From: Roseovarius dicentrarchi
GTDB taxonomy: Bacteria > Pseudomonadota > Alphaproteobacteria > Rhodobacterales > Rhodobacteraceae
Assembly (NCBI RefSeq): GCF_003316635.1
Contig: NZ_QNQP01000002.1
Span: 124,001-188,000, forward strand
Direction: 5' to 3'
DNA: 64,000 nt
Part shown: positions 16,368-25,584 of the stretch, piece by piece
How the letters are laid out: every line of letters starts with the position of its first letter
Numbering within the stretch: the stretch's first letter is position 1
Notes under the pieces: generated by a model
Seen by the model: only the letters and a program-made list of their open reading frames with translations
Told to the model about the DNA's origin: nothing
Database searches by the model: none
Program-made: the position numbers and the translations under genes

Positions 16368-17270
16368 ATGACCCTTAGATATGAAAACAAAGCGCGCGGC
16401 TGGAAATCGGGCCTGCTGAGCGCGATTGTAATGACGCTTGCCACCTTCTCGGCCAGCGCCGAGCAGGCTGCGCAAGCGTCCGGCCCCTCCGCCGATGTTC
16501 TGTCCATCGGCGGGTCCATCACCGAAATCGTCGTGGCGTTGGGCCAGCAGCACAGGCTCAAGGCGCGCGATGCCACGTCCAGCTATCCGGCCGATGTCAC
16601 CGATCTGCCCAGCGTCGGCTACATGCGCGCCCTCTCGCCCGAGGGGGTGCTGTCGGTCGCGCCGTCGCTGATCCTGTCCGAGGAGGGCGCAGGCCCGCCC
16701 GAGGCGATCGACGTGATCCGCAGCGCGGATGTCGCATTCGTCGAGGTGCCGGGCGCGCTGTCCACCGATGGCATCCTGCAAAAGATTGCTGTCGTCGGGG
16801 ATGCGCTCGGCGTGCAGGACCGCGCCGGCGCGCTGTCCGCGCAGGTCAAGGCGGACATGCAAAAGGCGCTGGACGATGCCAGCCGCCCCGAGGAGGCCAA
16901 GAAACGCGTGCTGTTCGTGATGTCTGCCGAAAGCGGCAGGATCATGGCCAGCGGCGCAGGCACCGTGGCCGATGCGATGATCCGCATGGCCGGCGGCGTC
17001 AATGCGATCACCGATTTCGAGGGCTTCCGCCAGATCACCGACGAGGCGATCGGCCTTGCCGCGCCCGATGTCATCCTGATGATGGCCCGCAGCGCCGCGC
17101 CCTATACCTCGGATGACGATGTGTTCGCCCTGCCCGCGATACGGCTGACCCCGGCGGGGCAAAGCCGGTCAATCGTGCGCATGGACGGGCTGCTGATGCT
17201 CGGCTTCGGCCCGCGCACCGCCGAGGCCGTGCGCCGTCTGAACGGCGCGCTTTATACCGGGGAGGGCTAA
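16368..17270 (+). CDS. hmuT: Periplasmic haem-binding protein of the HmuTUV transporter
   Basis: 300 residues. A signal peptide (LLSAIVMTLATFSASAEQA) is followed by a class III periplasmic binding fold: VLSIGGSITEIVVALGQQHR, PSVGYMRALSPEGVLSVAPSLIL, whose tyrosine is in the usual haem-ligand position, and a C-terminal lobe with DAMIRMAGGVNAITDF. An AAAGGAG site fixes the ATG at 16368; a longer in-phase frame begins 16 codons earlier without one. It delivers haem to HmuU. Confidence 0.9.
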   Translation: MTLRYENKARGWKSGLLSAIVMTLATFSASAEQAAQASGPSADVLSIGGSITEIVVALGQQHRLKARDATSSYPADVTDLPSVGYMRALSPEGVLSVAPSLILSEEGAGPPEAIDVIRSADVAFVEVPGALSTDGILQKIAVVGDALGVQDRAGALSAQVKADMQKALDDASRPEEAKKRVLFVMSAESGRIMASGAGTVADAMIRMAGGVNAITDFEGFRQITDEAIGLAAPDVILMMARSAAPYTSDDDVFALPAIRLTPAGQSRSIVRMDGLLMLGFGPRTAEAVRRLNGALYTGEG

Positions 17271-17274
17271 CGCC

Positions 17275-18342
17275 GTGGCTAGCATGACCGATATCGCCGC
17301 GCCGCCATGCAGCAGGCTGGCCCGCGCCCGCGCGCTGCACTGGCTACTGGGCGCCGCGCTTTTGCTGGCCTCCGCCGCCAGCCTTCAGGTGGGCGCGGCC
17401 AACGTCACGCTGACCGCGCTGCTGGCCAAACTGGCCGGCGGCGAGGCGCTGAGCCAGATGGAGCGTGTGGTGCTGTGGGACATTCGCCTGCCGCGCCTTG
17501 CCATGGGCGCGCTGGTCGGCGCCGCGCTGGCCGTCTCGGGCGCGGCAATGCAGGGGCTGTTCCGCAACCCGCTGGCCGATCCCGGCATCGTCGGTGTCGG
17601 CGCGGGCGCCGGGCTGGGCGCGATCCTCGCCATCGTTCTGGGCGGCCTCTTGCCTGCATGGGCCGCCGCGCTCACCGGCAATCAGCTGATCCCCTTCGCC
17701 GCGTTCCTCGGCGGCTGGGGCTCAACGATCCTGCTCTATCGCGTCTCCACCAGCCACGGGCGCACCTCGGTCGCCACCATGCTGCTGGCCGGAATCGCGC
17801 TGGGCGCGCTGGCGGGCGCGCTGTCGGGCATCCTCGTCTATATCGCTGACGATCAGCAGCTGCGCGATCTGACCTTCTGGGGCCTCGGCTCGCTCGCCGG
17901 TGCCAGCTGGGCCAAGGTGCTGGCCGCCGGCCCGATGATCCTGCTCGCCATCGGTGCCGCGCTGATGCTGGGGCGCGGTCTGAACGGGCTGGCCCTGGGC
18001 GAGGCGACGGCGGCGCATATCGGCATCGACGTGCAGCGCCTGAAATCCATCGCCATCCTTGCCGTCGCCGCCGCCACCGGCGCCGCCGTTGCGGTATCGG
18101 GCGGCATCGGCTTTGTCGGGATCGTGGTGCCGCACCTTCTGCGCCTTGCCTCTGGCCCCGATCACCGCACGCTCCTGCTCAATTCCGCCCTGCTGGGCGC
18201 CACCCTGCTGATCCTTGCCGACGTCATCGCCCGCACGATCATCGCCCCGGCGGAGCTGCCCATCGGCATCGTCACGGCGGTCCTTGGCGCGCCGGTGTTT
18301 CTGTGGATCCTGCTCAAACGCCGGGGGCTGGTCGAGCTATGA
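17275..18342 (+). CDS. hmuU: Haem ABC transporter permease
   Basis: 355 residues of the FecCD/BtuC permease family with about ten hydrophobic helices. Family signatures include LPRLAMGALVGAALAVSGAAMQGLFRNPLADPGIVGVGAG near residue 75 and GGIGFVGIVVPHLLRL (the ATPase-contacting loop region) near residue 280. The start is a GTG at 17275, eight bases after an AGGG site in the end of hmuT; an ATG three codons later is less well placed. Its stop overlaps the ATPase gene by 4 bases. Confidence 0.92.
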   Translation: MASMTDIAAPPCSRLARARALHWLLGAALLLASAASLQVGAANVTLTALLAKLAGGEALSQMERVVLWDIRLPRLAMGALVGAALAVSGAAMQGLFRNPLADPGIVGVGAGAGLGAILAIVLGGLLPAWAAALTGNQLIPFAAFLGGWGSTILLYRVSTSHGRTSVATMLLAGIALGALAGALSGILVYIADDQQLRDLTFWGLGSLAGASWAKVLAAGPMILLAIGAALMLGRGLNGLALGEATAAHIGIDVQRLKSIAILAVAAATGAAVAVSGGIGFVGIVVPHLLRLASGPDHRTLLLNSALLGATLLILADVIARTIIAPAELPIGIVTAVLGAPVFLWILLKRRGLVEL

Positions 18343-19121
18343 CCCTCATCGCCGAAAATATCCGCGTCCATTATGGCAAGCGCGAGGCGCTCACCGGCGT
18401 CAGCCTGACCGCGACGGCGGGCGAGCTGACCGCCATCGTCGGCCCCAACGGCTCCGGCAAATCCACGCTGCTGGGGGCGATCACCGCCTCCCTGCCCTAT
18501 CGCGGGCGCGTCACGCTGAACGGCCGCGATATCGCCGCGCTCAAGCCGTGGCAACTGGCCGCCGAGCGCGCCGTCCTGCCGCAGGCGTCACGGCTCGCCT
18601 TCCCCTTCACCGTGGCCGAGGTGGTGCAGCTGGGCCTTCAGGCCGGCACCGCGGGCGACCAGCCGGACGTGCCGATGCGCGCGCTGGCCCGCGTCGGGCT
18701 GAGCCATTACGCGGACCGCAGCTTTCAGGAGCTTTCGGGCGGCGAGGCGCAGCGCGTCATGCTGGCCCGCGTGCTGGCGCAGGTCTGGGCCCCTGTCGAG
18801 GACGGCACGCCCCGCTGGCTGCTGCTGGACGAGCCGGTCTCCAGCCTCGACATTGCGCACCAGTTGCAGGTGATGCAGATTGCGCGTGATTTCGCCCGCG
18901 CGGGGGGCGGCGTGATTGCGGTGATGCATGATCTGAACCTGACCGCGCTATATGCTGATAAGGTGGCGGTGCTGGCAGGCGGTCAACGCCTTGCCTTCGG
19001 CACGCCCGCCGAGGTGCTGACCAACGCCGTCCTGTCGCGCGCCTATGGCTGCGACCTGCGCGTCTCGGCCGCGCCGCCGCCGGGGGTGCCGTTCATCTTG
19101 CCCCATGCCGCCACCGCGTGA
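18339..19121 (+). CDS. hmuV: Haem ABC transporter ATP-binding protein
   Basis: 260 residues with all ABC ATPase motifs: Walker A GPNGSGKST near residue 39, signature ELSGGEAQRV near residue 139, Walker B RWLLLDEP and the switch histidine in VIAVMHDLN. The ATG lies in the last codon overlap of hmuU (ATGA). It powers haem passage through HmuU. Confidence 0.93.
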   Translation: MTLIAENIRVHYGKREALTGVSLTATAGELTAIVGPNGSGKSTLLGAITASLPYRGRVTLNGRDIAALKPWQLAAERAVLPQASRLAFPFTVAEVVQLGLQAGTAGDQPDVPMRALARVGLSHYADRSFQELSGGEAQRVMLARVLAQVWAPVEDGTPRWLLLDEPVSSLDIAHQLQVMQIARDFARAGGGVIAVMHDLNLTALYADKVAVLAGGQRLAFGTPAEVLTNAVLSRAYGCDLRVSAAPPPGVPFILPHAATA

Positions 19122-19133
19122 AAGGATCCCCCA

Positions 19134-19883
19134 ATGCGCCTCGCTGCCCTGCTGACCCTCCTCGCCCTGCCCGCGCTGGCCCAACCGCCTGCCGATATCG
19201 TCATTCTCGGCGAGGTCCACGATAACCCCGATGCCCATCTGGGACAGGCCGAGGCGCTGGAAGCCTTGCAACCCACCGCCGTGGTGTTCGAGATGCTCAC
19301 CTCTGCCGAGGGCGCGCGCGCCGACGCCGACCGCACCCTGATCGAGGACGCGTGGGAGGCGAGCGGCTGGCGCGATTTTCCCCTCTACGCGCCGATCTTC
19401 GACGCGCTGGGGGACGCGCGCATCATCGGCGCCGCCGCCCCGCGCGATGCGGTCCGCGCGGTCTATGGCGATGGCCCCGCCGCGCTCTTCGGCGAGGACG
19501 CGCCGCGCTACGGGCTGGACAAACCGCTGGACGCCGATCAGCAAACGCAGCGCGAGGCGCAGCAATTCGACGCCCATTGCCAGGCCATGCCGCTTGAGAC
19601 GATGGGCGGCATGGTCGCCGTGCAGCGCTACCGCGACGCCGTCTTTGCCCGCGCGGCGCTGGAGGCGCTGGAGGCTTACGGCCCCCCCGTCGCCGTGATC
19701 GCCGGCAACGGCCACGCGCGTACCGACTGGGGCATCCCGGCAATGATCGCCCGCGCCGCCCCCGAGGTCACAACCCACGCCATCGGCTTTGTCGAGGCGC
19801 GGGCGGACACCCCCTTTGACGACATCCGCATCGTTCCCCCCGCCGAGCGGGACGATCCCTGCGCATCCCTGACCAACAACTAA
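19134..19883 (+). CDS. ChaN-family haem-binding protein
   Basis: 249 residues. A signal peptide (MRLAALLTLLALPALAQ) precedes a ChaN-type domain: ADIVILGEVHDNPDAHLGQ, FEMLTSAEGA, a DFPLYAPIFDA segment and VAVIAGNGHARTDWGIP. Campylobacter ChaN binds haem as a dimer, and the family often lies in iron or haem loci. Unlike typical ChaN there is no lipobox cysteine, so it should be soluble in the periplasm. Co-directional placement 12 bases after hmuV indicates a part of the haem operon. Confidence 0.82.
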   Translation: MRLAALLTLLALPALAQPPADIVILGEVHDNPDAHLGQAEALEALQPTAVVFEMLTSAEGARADADRTLIEDAWEASGWRDFPLYAPIFDALGDARIIGAAAPRDAVRAVYGDGPAALFGEDAPRYGLDKPLDADQQTQREAQQFDAHCQAMPLETMGGMVAVQRYRDAVFARAALEALEAYGPPVAVIAGNGHARTDWGIPAMIARAAPEVTTHAIGFVEARADTPFDDIRIVPPAERDDPCASLTNN

Positions 19884-19895
19884 GGAGACCAAAAG

Positions 19896-20222
19896 ATGTA
19901 TCTTGCCATGAACCGCTTTACCGTCCCGCTGGAGAACGCCGCCGAATTCGAGGAATTGTGGCTGAACCGTCAAAGCCGCCTGCAAGACATGGACGGATTC
20001 CAATCCTTCCACATGCTGAAAGGCGCCGAGGAGGAGGGCCGCATCCTTTATGCCTCGCACACCGTTTGGCAGAGCGAGGCGCATTTCCGCGCCTGGACCA
20101 CCAGCGACGAATTCCGCGCCTCGCACGCCCGCGCGGGCCAGACCCGCAAGCTGCACGAGGGCGCACCGCGTTTTGAAGGGTTCAAAGCCATCCAGAACAT
20201 AGACGCGCTGCAATCCGCCTAA
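19896..20222 (+). CDS. Antibiotic-biosynthesis-monooxygenase (ABM) family protein, probable IsdG/HmoA-like haem-degrading enzyme
   Basis: 108 residues with the ferredoxin-like ABM fold: MYLAMNRFTVPLENAAEFEE, then a LQDMDGFQSFHMLKG strand pair and ASHTVWQSEAHFRAWTTSDEF. The conserved pattern with W (TVWQSEAHFRAW) is shared with IsdG/HmoA haem oxygenases. Position at the end of the haem operon makes intracellular haem breakdown its likely role. A GGAG site lies upstream. Confidence 0.78.
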   Translation: MYLAMNRFTVPLENAAEFEELWLNRQSRLQDMDGFQSFHMLKGAEEEGRILYASHTVWQSEAHFRAWTTSDEFRASHARAGQTRKLHEGAPRFEGFKAIQNIDALQSA

Positions 20223-20256
20223 GGTCGCGGCGCCTACTAAAACACATCAGATCAGC

Positions 20257-20293
20257 AAAAAACTCCCCATCGCCCGACTAAGGACGATGGGGA
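20257..20293 (-). terminator. Intrinsic terminator of lon (reads leftward)
   Basis: Stem arms CTCCCCATCG (20263-20272) and CGATGGGGAG (20284-20293) form a perfect 10-bp hairpin; on the minus strand it is followed by six T residues (20262-20257). It therefore ends transcripts from lon. Confidence 0.82.
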
Positions 20294-20334
20294 GCTTGCA
20301 ACACATTTCAGTTGCCGATCAGAAACGTGATCGC

Positions 20335-20372
20335 AAGGGTCGCAGCCCATGACAGGCTGCGACCCTTATTTT
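20335..20372 (+). terminator. Intrinsic terminator of the hmuS-ABM operon (reads rightward)
   Basis: Arms AAGGGTCGCAGCC (20335-20347) and GGCTGCGACCCTT (20355-20367) form a 13-bp stem with a 7-base loop; on the plus strand ATTTTT follows. It lies beyond the lon terminator, so the two terminators interleave. Confidence 0.8.
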
Positions 20373-22783
20373 TAATGCGCAGTCGCGCCCGATCCGTCGC
20401 GCCCGACCTTCAGCGCCGCTTCGGCAGCAGCAGCTTCTTCGGCCGCTTCGTCCCATTCGACAGGCTCCGGCGCCCGCGTCAGGGCAATACGCAACACGTC
20501 GCGGACGTGGCTGACAGGAATGATCTCCAGCCCCTGTTTCACATTGTCAGGGATTTCAACCAGATCCTTTTCGTTTTCCTGCGGAATAAGGACCGTCTTG
20601 ATCCCGCCCCGCAGCGCCGCCAGCAGCTTTTCTTTCAGACCGCCAATCGGCAGCGCGTTGCCGCGCAGCGTCACCTCACCCGTCATGGCGATATCCTTGC
20701 GCACCGGAATACCGGTCAGGACCGACACGATGGACGTCACCATCGCAAGGCCGGCGCTGGGTCCATCCTTGGGCGTTGCCCCTTCGGGGACGTGAACGTG
20801 GATATCCCACTTCTCCAGACGCGGTGGTTTGATGCCGATCGCAGGCGCGACAGACCGGACATAGCTGTTGGCCGCATCAATCGACTCCTTCATCACATCG
20901 CCCAGCGTGCCGGTCGTCTTCATCCGGCCCTTGCCGGGCAGGCGCAGCGCCTCGATGTTCAGCAGCTCGCCGCCCACGGATGTATAGGCAAGCCCGGTGA
21001 CGACACCGACCTGATCCACGTCCTCTGCCAGACCGAACTTGTGCTTACGAACGCCCAGGAAATCACTCAAGTTGTCCGGCGTCACCTTGATGGATGTCGC
21101 CTCCTTCTTGATGATCTGCGTCACGGCCTTGCGCGCCACCTTGGCGATCTCGCGCTCAAGGTTCCGCACACCCGCCTCGCGGGTGTAATAGCGGATGATG
21201 TCGGTCAGCGCCTCATCGGTCAGCTCGAACTCGCCCTTTTTCAGACCATGGTTTTCGACCTGCTTCTGCAACAGATGCTGCTTGGCAATCTCGCGCTTTT
21301 CGTCCTCGGTGTAACCGGCCAGCGGGATGATCTCCATCCGATCCAGCAGCGGGCCAGGCATGTTGTAGCTGTTGGACGTGGTGAGGAACATCACGTTCGA
21401 CAGGTCATACTCGACCTCCAGATAGTGATCGACAAAGGTACCGTTCTGCTCGGGGTCCAGGACCTCCAGCATGGCGGACGCCGGATCGCCCCGGAAATCC
21501 TGACCCATCTTGTCGATTTCATCCAGCAGGATCAGCGGGTTCGTCGTCTTGGCCTTTTTCAACGCCTGAATGATCTTGCCGGGCATCGAGCCGATATAGG
21601 TCCGGCGGTGGCCGCGGATCTCGGATTCGTCCCGCACACCGCCCAGCGAAATGCGGATGAACTCGCGGCCCGTCGCCCGCGCGACGGATTTACCCAAGCT
21701 GGTCTTGCCCACGCCCGGAGGGCCGACGAGGCACATGATCGGCCCCTTAAGCTTTTTCGAGCGTTGCTGGACCGCCAGATATTCGACGATCCGCTCCTTG
21801 ACCTTCTCCAGCCCGTAATGGTCGTCGTCCAGAATCTGCTCGGCGCGCGACAGATCCTTCTTCACGCGGCTTTTCACGCCCCATGGGATCGACAGCATCC
21901 AGTCCAGATAGTTGCGCACGACAGTCGCCTCGGCGCTCATCGGGCTCATGTTTTTCAGCTTCTTCAGCTCGGCTTCGGCCTTTTCCTTGGCCTCAGCGCT
22001 CAGCTTGGTGGCGGCAATACGCGCCTCCAGCTCGGCAACCTCGCCCTCGCCGTCCTCGCCATCGCCCAGCTCCTTCTGGATGGCTTTCATCTGCTCATTC
22101 AGATAATATTCGCGCTGGGTGCGCTCCATCTGTGACTTGACGCGCGTCTTGATTTTTTTCTCGACCTGCAAAACGCTCATCTCGCCCTGCATCAGGCCAT
22201 AGACCTTTTCCAGCCGCTCGCTGATCGAAAGCGTCTCCAGCAATTCCTGCTTTTGCTCCACCTCGATCCCCAGATGACCTGCGACCAGATCGGCAAGGCG
22301 CGCGGGCTCTTCGGAATCGGATACGGCGGCCAAGGCTTCCTCGGGGACGTTCTTTTTGACCTTCGCATAGCGTTCGAACTCGGACGCGACAGTGCGCAGC
22401 AATGCCTCGATCGTCGTGGCGTCGCCCGGCATCTCGGTCAGGTATTCCGCGCGCGCCTCAAAGAAATCCTCGTTATCGAGGTATTCAGTGATGCGCACCC
22501 GTGCCACACCTTCGACCAGCACCTTCACGGTGCCGTCAGGCAGCTTCAGCAGTTGCAGGACATTGGCCAGAACGCCTGCTTTGTAGATGCCCTTGGCATC
22601 TGGATCATCAACGCTCGGGTCAATCTGGCTGGACAGCAGGATCTGCTTGTCATCTGCCATGACCTCTTCCAGCGCCCGCACTGATTTCTCGCGCCCGACA
22701 AAAAGCGGCACGATCATATGCGGGAAAACGACGATGTCGCGCAGCGGCAGCACCGGATAGGACGAATTCAGGGGCTCTTGCAT
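20372..22783 (-). CDS. lon: ATP-dependent protease Lon
   Basis: 803 residues, normal for LonA. The N-terminal substrate domain starts YPVLPLRDIVVFPHMIVPLF. The AAA+ module shows Walker A GPPGVGKTSLGKS and Walker B LILLDEIDKM. The C-terminal serine protease domain has EGATPKDGPSAGLAM with the catalytic serine and ALPIGGLKEKLLAA with the catalytic lysine. Lon degrades damaged and short-lived regulatory proteins in the cytoplasm. The gene is monocistronic, ending in its own terminator. No confident heat-shock promoter could be placed upstream. Confidence 0.97.
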   Translation of the reverse strand: MQEPLNSSYPVLPLRDIVVFPHMIVPLFVGREKSVRALEEVMADDKQILLSSQIDPSVDDPDAKGIYKAGVLANVLQLLKLPDGTVKVLVEGVARVRITEYLDNEDFFEARAEYLTEMPGDATTIEALLRTVASEFERYAKVKKNVPEEALAAVSDSEEPARLADLVAGHLGIEVEQKQELLETLSISERLEKVYGLMQGEMSVLQVEKKIKTRVKSQMERTQREYYLNEQMKAIQKELGDGEDGEGEVAELEARIAATKLSAEAKEKAEAELKKLKNMSPMSAEATVVRNYLDWMLSIPWGVKSRVKKDLSRAEQILDDDHYGLEKVKERIVEYLAVQQRSKKLKGPIMCLVGPPGVGKTSLGKSVARATGREFIRISLGGVRDESEIRGHRRTYIGSMPGKIIQALKKAKTTNPLILLDEIDKMGQDFRGDPASAMLEVLDPEQNGTFVDHYLEVEYDLSNVMFLTTSNSYNMPGPLLDRMEIIPLAGYTEDEKREIAKQHLLQKQVENHGLKKGEFELTDEALTDIIRYYTREAGVRNLEREIAKVARKAVTQIIKKEATSIKVTPDNLSDFLGVRKHKFGLAEDVDQVGVVTGLAYTSVGGELLNIEALRLPGKGRMKTTGTLGDVMKESIDAANSYVRSVAPAIGIKPPRLEKWDIHVHVPEGATPKDGPSAGLAMVTSIVSVLTGIPVRKDIAMTGEVTLRGNALPIGGLKEKLLAALRGGIKTVLIPQENEKDLVEIPDNVKQGLEIIPVSHVRDVLRIALTRAPEPVEWDEAAEEAAAAEAALKVGRDGSGATAH

Positions 22784-23058
22784 GCTCTTTCCTTATACTT
22801 CGGTCCGGGAGTGTCCCCGGTCCTTATTAGCAAGAGGGTCCGGCCCCGCCCGGCGGCGACCACGCCCTCTCCATTATCTCAGGTTAACTTGGGGCAGGCA
22901 GGTGCCGCTTTCAACCTCGCGCCCAGCAGAATGACCTTACTGCGCCACGGGGGCAAGGATGATCCGGATCCGATTTGCCTAAAAATACCGCCTCCGGCCC
23001 CTTTTGACCCAGACCCGTGGTTTTTTCTTGGTACAAATACCCAAATCCGACGCCGGGG
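22784..23058. other. Intergenic region between tgt and lon
   Basis: 275 bases containing the lon promoter region and the region after tgt. On the minus strand it contains GGGGCCGGAGGCGG followed by TATTTTT, a GC-rich block plus T-run in the position expected for tgt termination, although no clean self-complementary stem could be drawn. An imperfect inverted repeat (GGTCCGGG / CCCCGGTCC) lies just before lon. Confidence 0.4.
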
Positions 23059-24189
23059 TCAGAGCGGCTCTATATCCCCGTCCTGGCGCTGCGCATGAAA
23101 CACAGCCTGCCAAGCGTCAAAGCCGCCCCCGGCAATGGCCCGTCGCATATCCGCCATAAGCTCTTGGTAGTAATGCAGATTGTGCCATGTAAGCAGCATG
23201 CCGCTAATCATCTCCTGCGCACGAAACACATGATGCAGATAGGCGCGCGAATAGTTGCGGCAGGCAGGACAGGTGCAATCGGCATCCAGGGGGCGCGGAT
23301 CATCGGCGTGGCGGGCGTTTTTGATGTTGACCTGCCCGCGCCGCGTCCAGGCCTGACCTGTCCGGCCTGAACGGCTGGGCAAAACGCAATCCATCATATC
23401 GACGCCGCGCGCAACAGCGCCGACGATGTCATCGGGCTTGCCCACCCCCATCAGGTAGCGTGGCTTGTCCACCGGCAACATATCGGGCGCGTAATCCAGA
23501 ACCCCAAACATCGCCTCCTGCCCCTCGCCCACCGCAAGGCCGCCGATGGCGTAGCCGTGAAAGCCGATTTCCTTTAGCTTATCGGCACTTGCCGCGCGAA
23601 GCTCGCGCGTCACGCCACCTTGCTGAATGCCAAAAAGCGCATGGCCCGGCCTGTCACCGAACGCGTCTTTGGACCGGCGCGCCCACCGCATGGACAGCTC
23701 CATGCTTTGCTCCACCGCCTTGTCCGTTGCGGGCAGCGCCGGGCATTCGTCGAAGCACATCACGATATCGCTCCCCAAAAGCGCCTGGATCTCCATCGAC
23801 CGCTCGGGCGTCAGCATGTGTTTGGACCCATCGATATGGCTGCGAAAGGCGACGCCCTCCTCGGTCAGCTTGCGCAGCTCGGCAAGGCTCATCACCTGAA
23901 ATCCGCCGCTATCGGTCAGGATTGGCTTCTGCCAGTTCATGAATTCGTGCAAGCCCCCCAGCGCCGCGATCCGCTCTGCCGTCGGGCGCAGCATCAGGTG
24001 ATAGGTATTGCCCAGAAGCACGTCCGCGCCGGTTGCCGCCACGCTTTCGGGCATCATCGCCTTCACCGTCGCGGCGGTGCCGACGGGCATGAACGCCGGT
24101 GTGCGGATCTCGCCGCGCGGCGTTGTGATGGCCCCGGTGCGGGCGCGCCCGTCCGTTGCTGCCACCTGAAAGCTGAAGTTCACCGTCAT
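23059..24189 (-). CDS. tgt: Queuine tRNA-ribosyltransferase
   Basis: 376 residues. It exchanges guanine 34 for the queuosine precursor in tRNAs with GUN anticodons. Visible signatures are [10 protein letters not shown], the nucleophile and substrate region [13 protein letters not shown] near residue 95, [13 protein letters not shown], the tRNA-binding [17 protein letters not shown] and the zinc site [17 protein letters not shown] near residue 305. Length and motif order are complete. Neighbours are unrelated. Confidence 0.97.
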   Translation of the reverse strand: MTVNFSFQVAATDGRARTGAITTPRGEIRTPAFMPVGTAATVKAMMPESVAATGADVLLGNTYHLMLRPTAERIAALGGLHEFMNWQKPILTDSGGFQVMSLAELRKLTEEGVAFRSHIDGSKHMLTPERSMEIQALLGSDIVMCFDECPALPATDKAVEQSMELSMRWARRSKDAFGDRPGHALFGIQQGGVTRELRAASADKLKEIGFHGYAIGGLAVGEGQEAMFGVLDYAPDMLPVDKPRYLMGVGKPDDIVGAVARGVDMMDCVLPSRSGRTGQAWTRRGQVNIKNARHADDPRPLDADCTCPACRNYSRAYLHHVFRAQEMISGMLLTWHNLHYYQELMADMRRAIAGGGFDAWQAVFHAQRQDGDIEPL

Positions 24190-24292
24190 GTCTGAATGCC
24201 TTTTTACGTCTTTAGGATTGCCTTAAACACTCCTAGAGTAAGTTGCAAAAGCGGCCTTATGGCCCGACCGCGCCATTTTCAGGAACCACCCC

Positions 24293-25183
24293 ATGACCGA
24301 AGACGTGATTTTCGAGCTGTTATCGTCAAACCTGCTGTATATCCTGCTGGCTGTTCTGCTGGTGTTGGTGGTGGTCAAAGCGGTCAAGATCGTGCCGCAG
24401 TCCGAACAGCATGTCGTCGAACGCTTTGGCAAACTGCATTCGGTCCTGGCGCCCGGTATCAACATGATTGTGCCGTTTCTGGACAAGATCGCGCATAAGA
24501 TCTCAATCCTTGAACGGCAGTTGCCGACTGCCAGCCAGGACGCGATCACCAAGGATAACGTGCTGGTACAGGTCGACAGCTCGGTTTTTTACCGGATCGT
24601 GCAACCGGAGAAGACTGTGTACCGCATCCGCGACATCGACGGCGCCATTGCGACCACCGTCGCCGGGATCGTACGCGCCGAAATGGGCAAGATGGATCTG
24701 GACGAGGTACAGTCGAACCGCGCGCAACTGATCGGCACGATCAAGGAATCGGTCGAAGACGCGGTTGATAACTGGGGAATCGAAGTGACCCGCGCCGAGA
24801 TTCTCGATGTCAATCTGGATCAGGCCACCCGCGATGCCATGCTGCAACAGCTGAACGCCGAGCGTGCGCGCCGCGCCCACGTGACCGAGGCGGAAGGGCG
24901 CAAGCGCGCGGTCGAGCTGAACGCCGACGCCGAGCTGTATGCCGCCGAACAAACCGCCAAGGCGCGCCGCATTTCGGCCGATGCCGAAGCCTACGCCACC
25001 TCTGTCGTGGCGCAGGCCATCGCCGATAACGGGCTGGAGGCGGCGCAATACCAGGTTGCGCTGAAGCAGGTCGAGGCGCTGAATGCACTTGGCGCCAGCC
25101 CCTCCTCCTCTACGATCCTCGTGCCTGCCAGCGCGCTGGAGGCGTTCGGCAACGCCTTTACCATGCTCAAGGGGCGTACATGA
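24293..25183 (+). CDS. SPFH/stomatin-like membrane protein (QmcA type)
   Basis: 296 residues: an N-terminal membrane helix (LLYILLAVLLVLVVVKAVKI), an SPFH (band 7) domain (VPQSEQHVVERFGKLHSVLAPGIN, NVLVQVDSSVFYRI) and a helical coiled-coil rich in Ala/Glu (AERARRAHVTEAEGRKRAVE). These proteins form membrane microdomain assemblies and pair with NfeD partners. The next gene is an NfeD homologue starting inside this stop codon (ATGA), confirming the pairing. Confidence 0.9.
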   Translation: MTEDVIFELLSSNLLYILLAVLLVLVVVKAVKIVPQSEQHVVERFGKLHSVLAPGINMIVPFLDKIAHKISILERQLPTASQDAITKDNVLVQVDSSVFYRIVQPEKTVYRIRDIDGAIATTVAGIVRAEMGKMDLDEVQSNRAQLIGTIKESVEDAVDNWGIEVTRAEILDVNLDQATRDAMLQQLNAERARRAHVTEAEGRKRAVELNADAELYAAEQTAKARRISADAEAYATSVVAQAIADNGLEAAQYQVALKQVEALNALGASPSSSTILVPASALEAFGNAFTMLKGRT

Positions 25184-25476
25184 TCGAGGTGGTCGAAACC
25201 GTCCCGCTCTGGGCCCTGTGGTGGGTGTGGATAGCGGCGGCCCTGCTGCTGGCCATGATTGAAATCGTGCTGCCCGGCTTTTTGTTCCTTGGGTTCGCCA
25301 TTGGCGCGGCGCTTGTCGGTCTGGTTCTGATCTTCGCGCCGCTGCTCTTGGGCCTGCCGTTGCTTCTGGTCATTTTTGCTGCGCTATCGCTGATCGCGTG
25401 GCTGGCCCTGCGGCGCATCTTCAGTTTCCGGCATGGGCAGGTCCGCCGCGTGCACAATGATGTGAACGACGGCTGA
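25180..25476 (+). CDS. NfeD-family membrane protein (short form)
   Basis: 98 residues with two or three hydrophobic segments (LWWVWIAAALLLAMIEIVLPGFLFLG; LVGLVLIFAPLLLGLPLLLVIFAALSLIAWL) and no room for the C-terminal OB-fold domain of full NfeD proteins. It overlaps the SPFH gene by 4 bases and is presumably its membrane partner. Confidence 0.82.
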   Translation: MIEVVETVPLWALWWVWIAAALLLAMIEIVLPGFLFLGFAIGAALVGLVLIFAPLLLGLPLLLVIFAALSLIAWLALRRIFSFRHGQVRRVHNDVNDG

Positions 25477-25584
25477 CGCGGCGCGCTGACAGTCGCGTCC
25501 GTCGCAGTATCCCTTTGATCCGGGCGCGAAGCCGGCTACATGTCGCAGTTCCGCAATCGTTCCGCGCACCGAAAGGATATCTTC

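Noticed and set aside
20312..22135. A 607-codon frame opposite lon
   Set aside because: Antisense shadow; Lon motifs on the minus strand are unambiguous.
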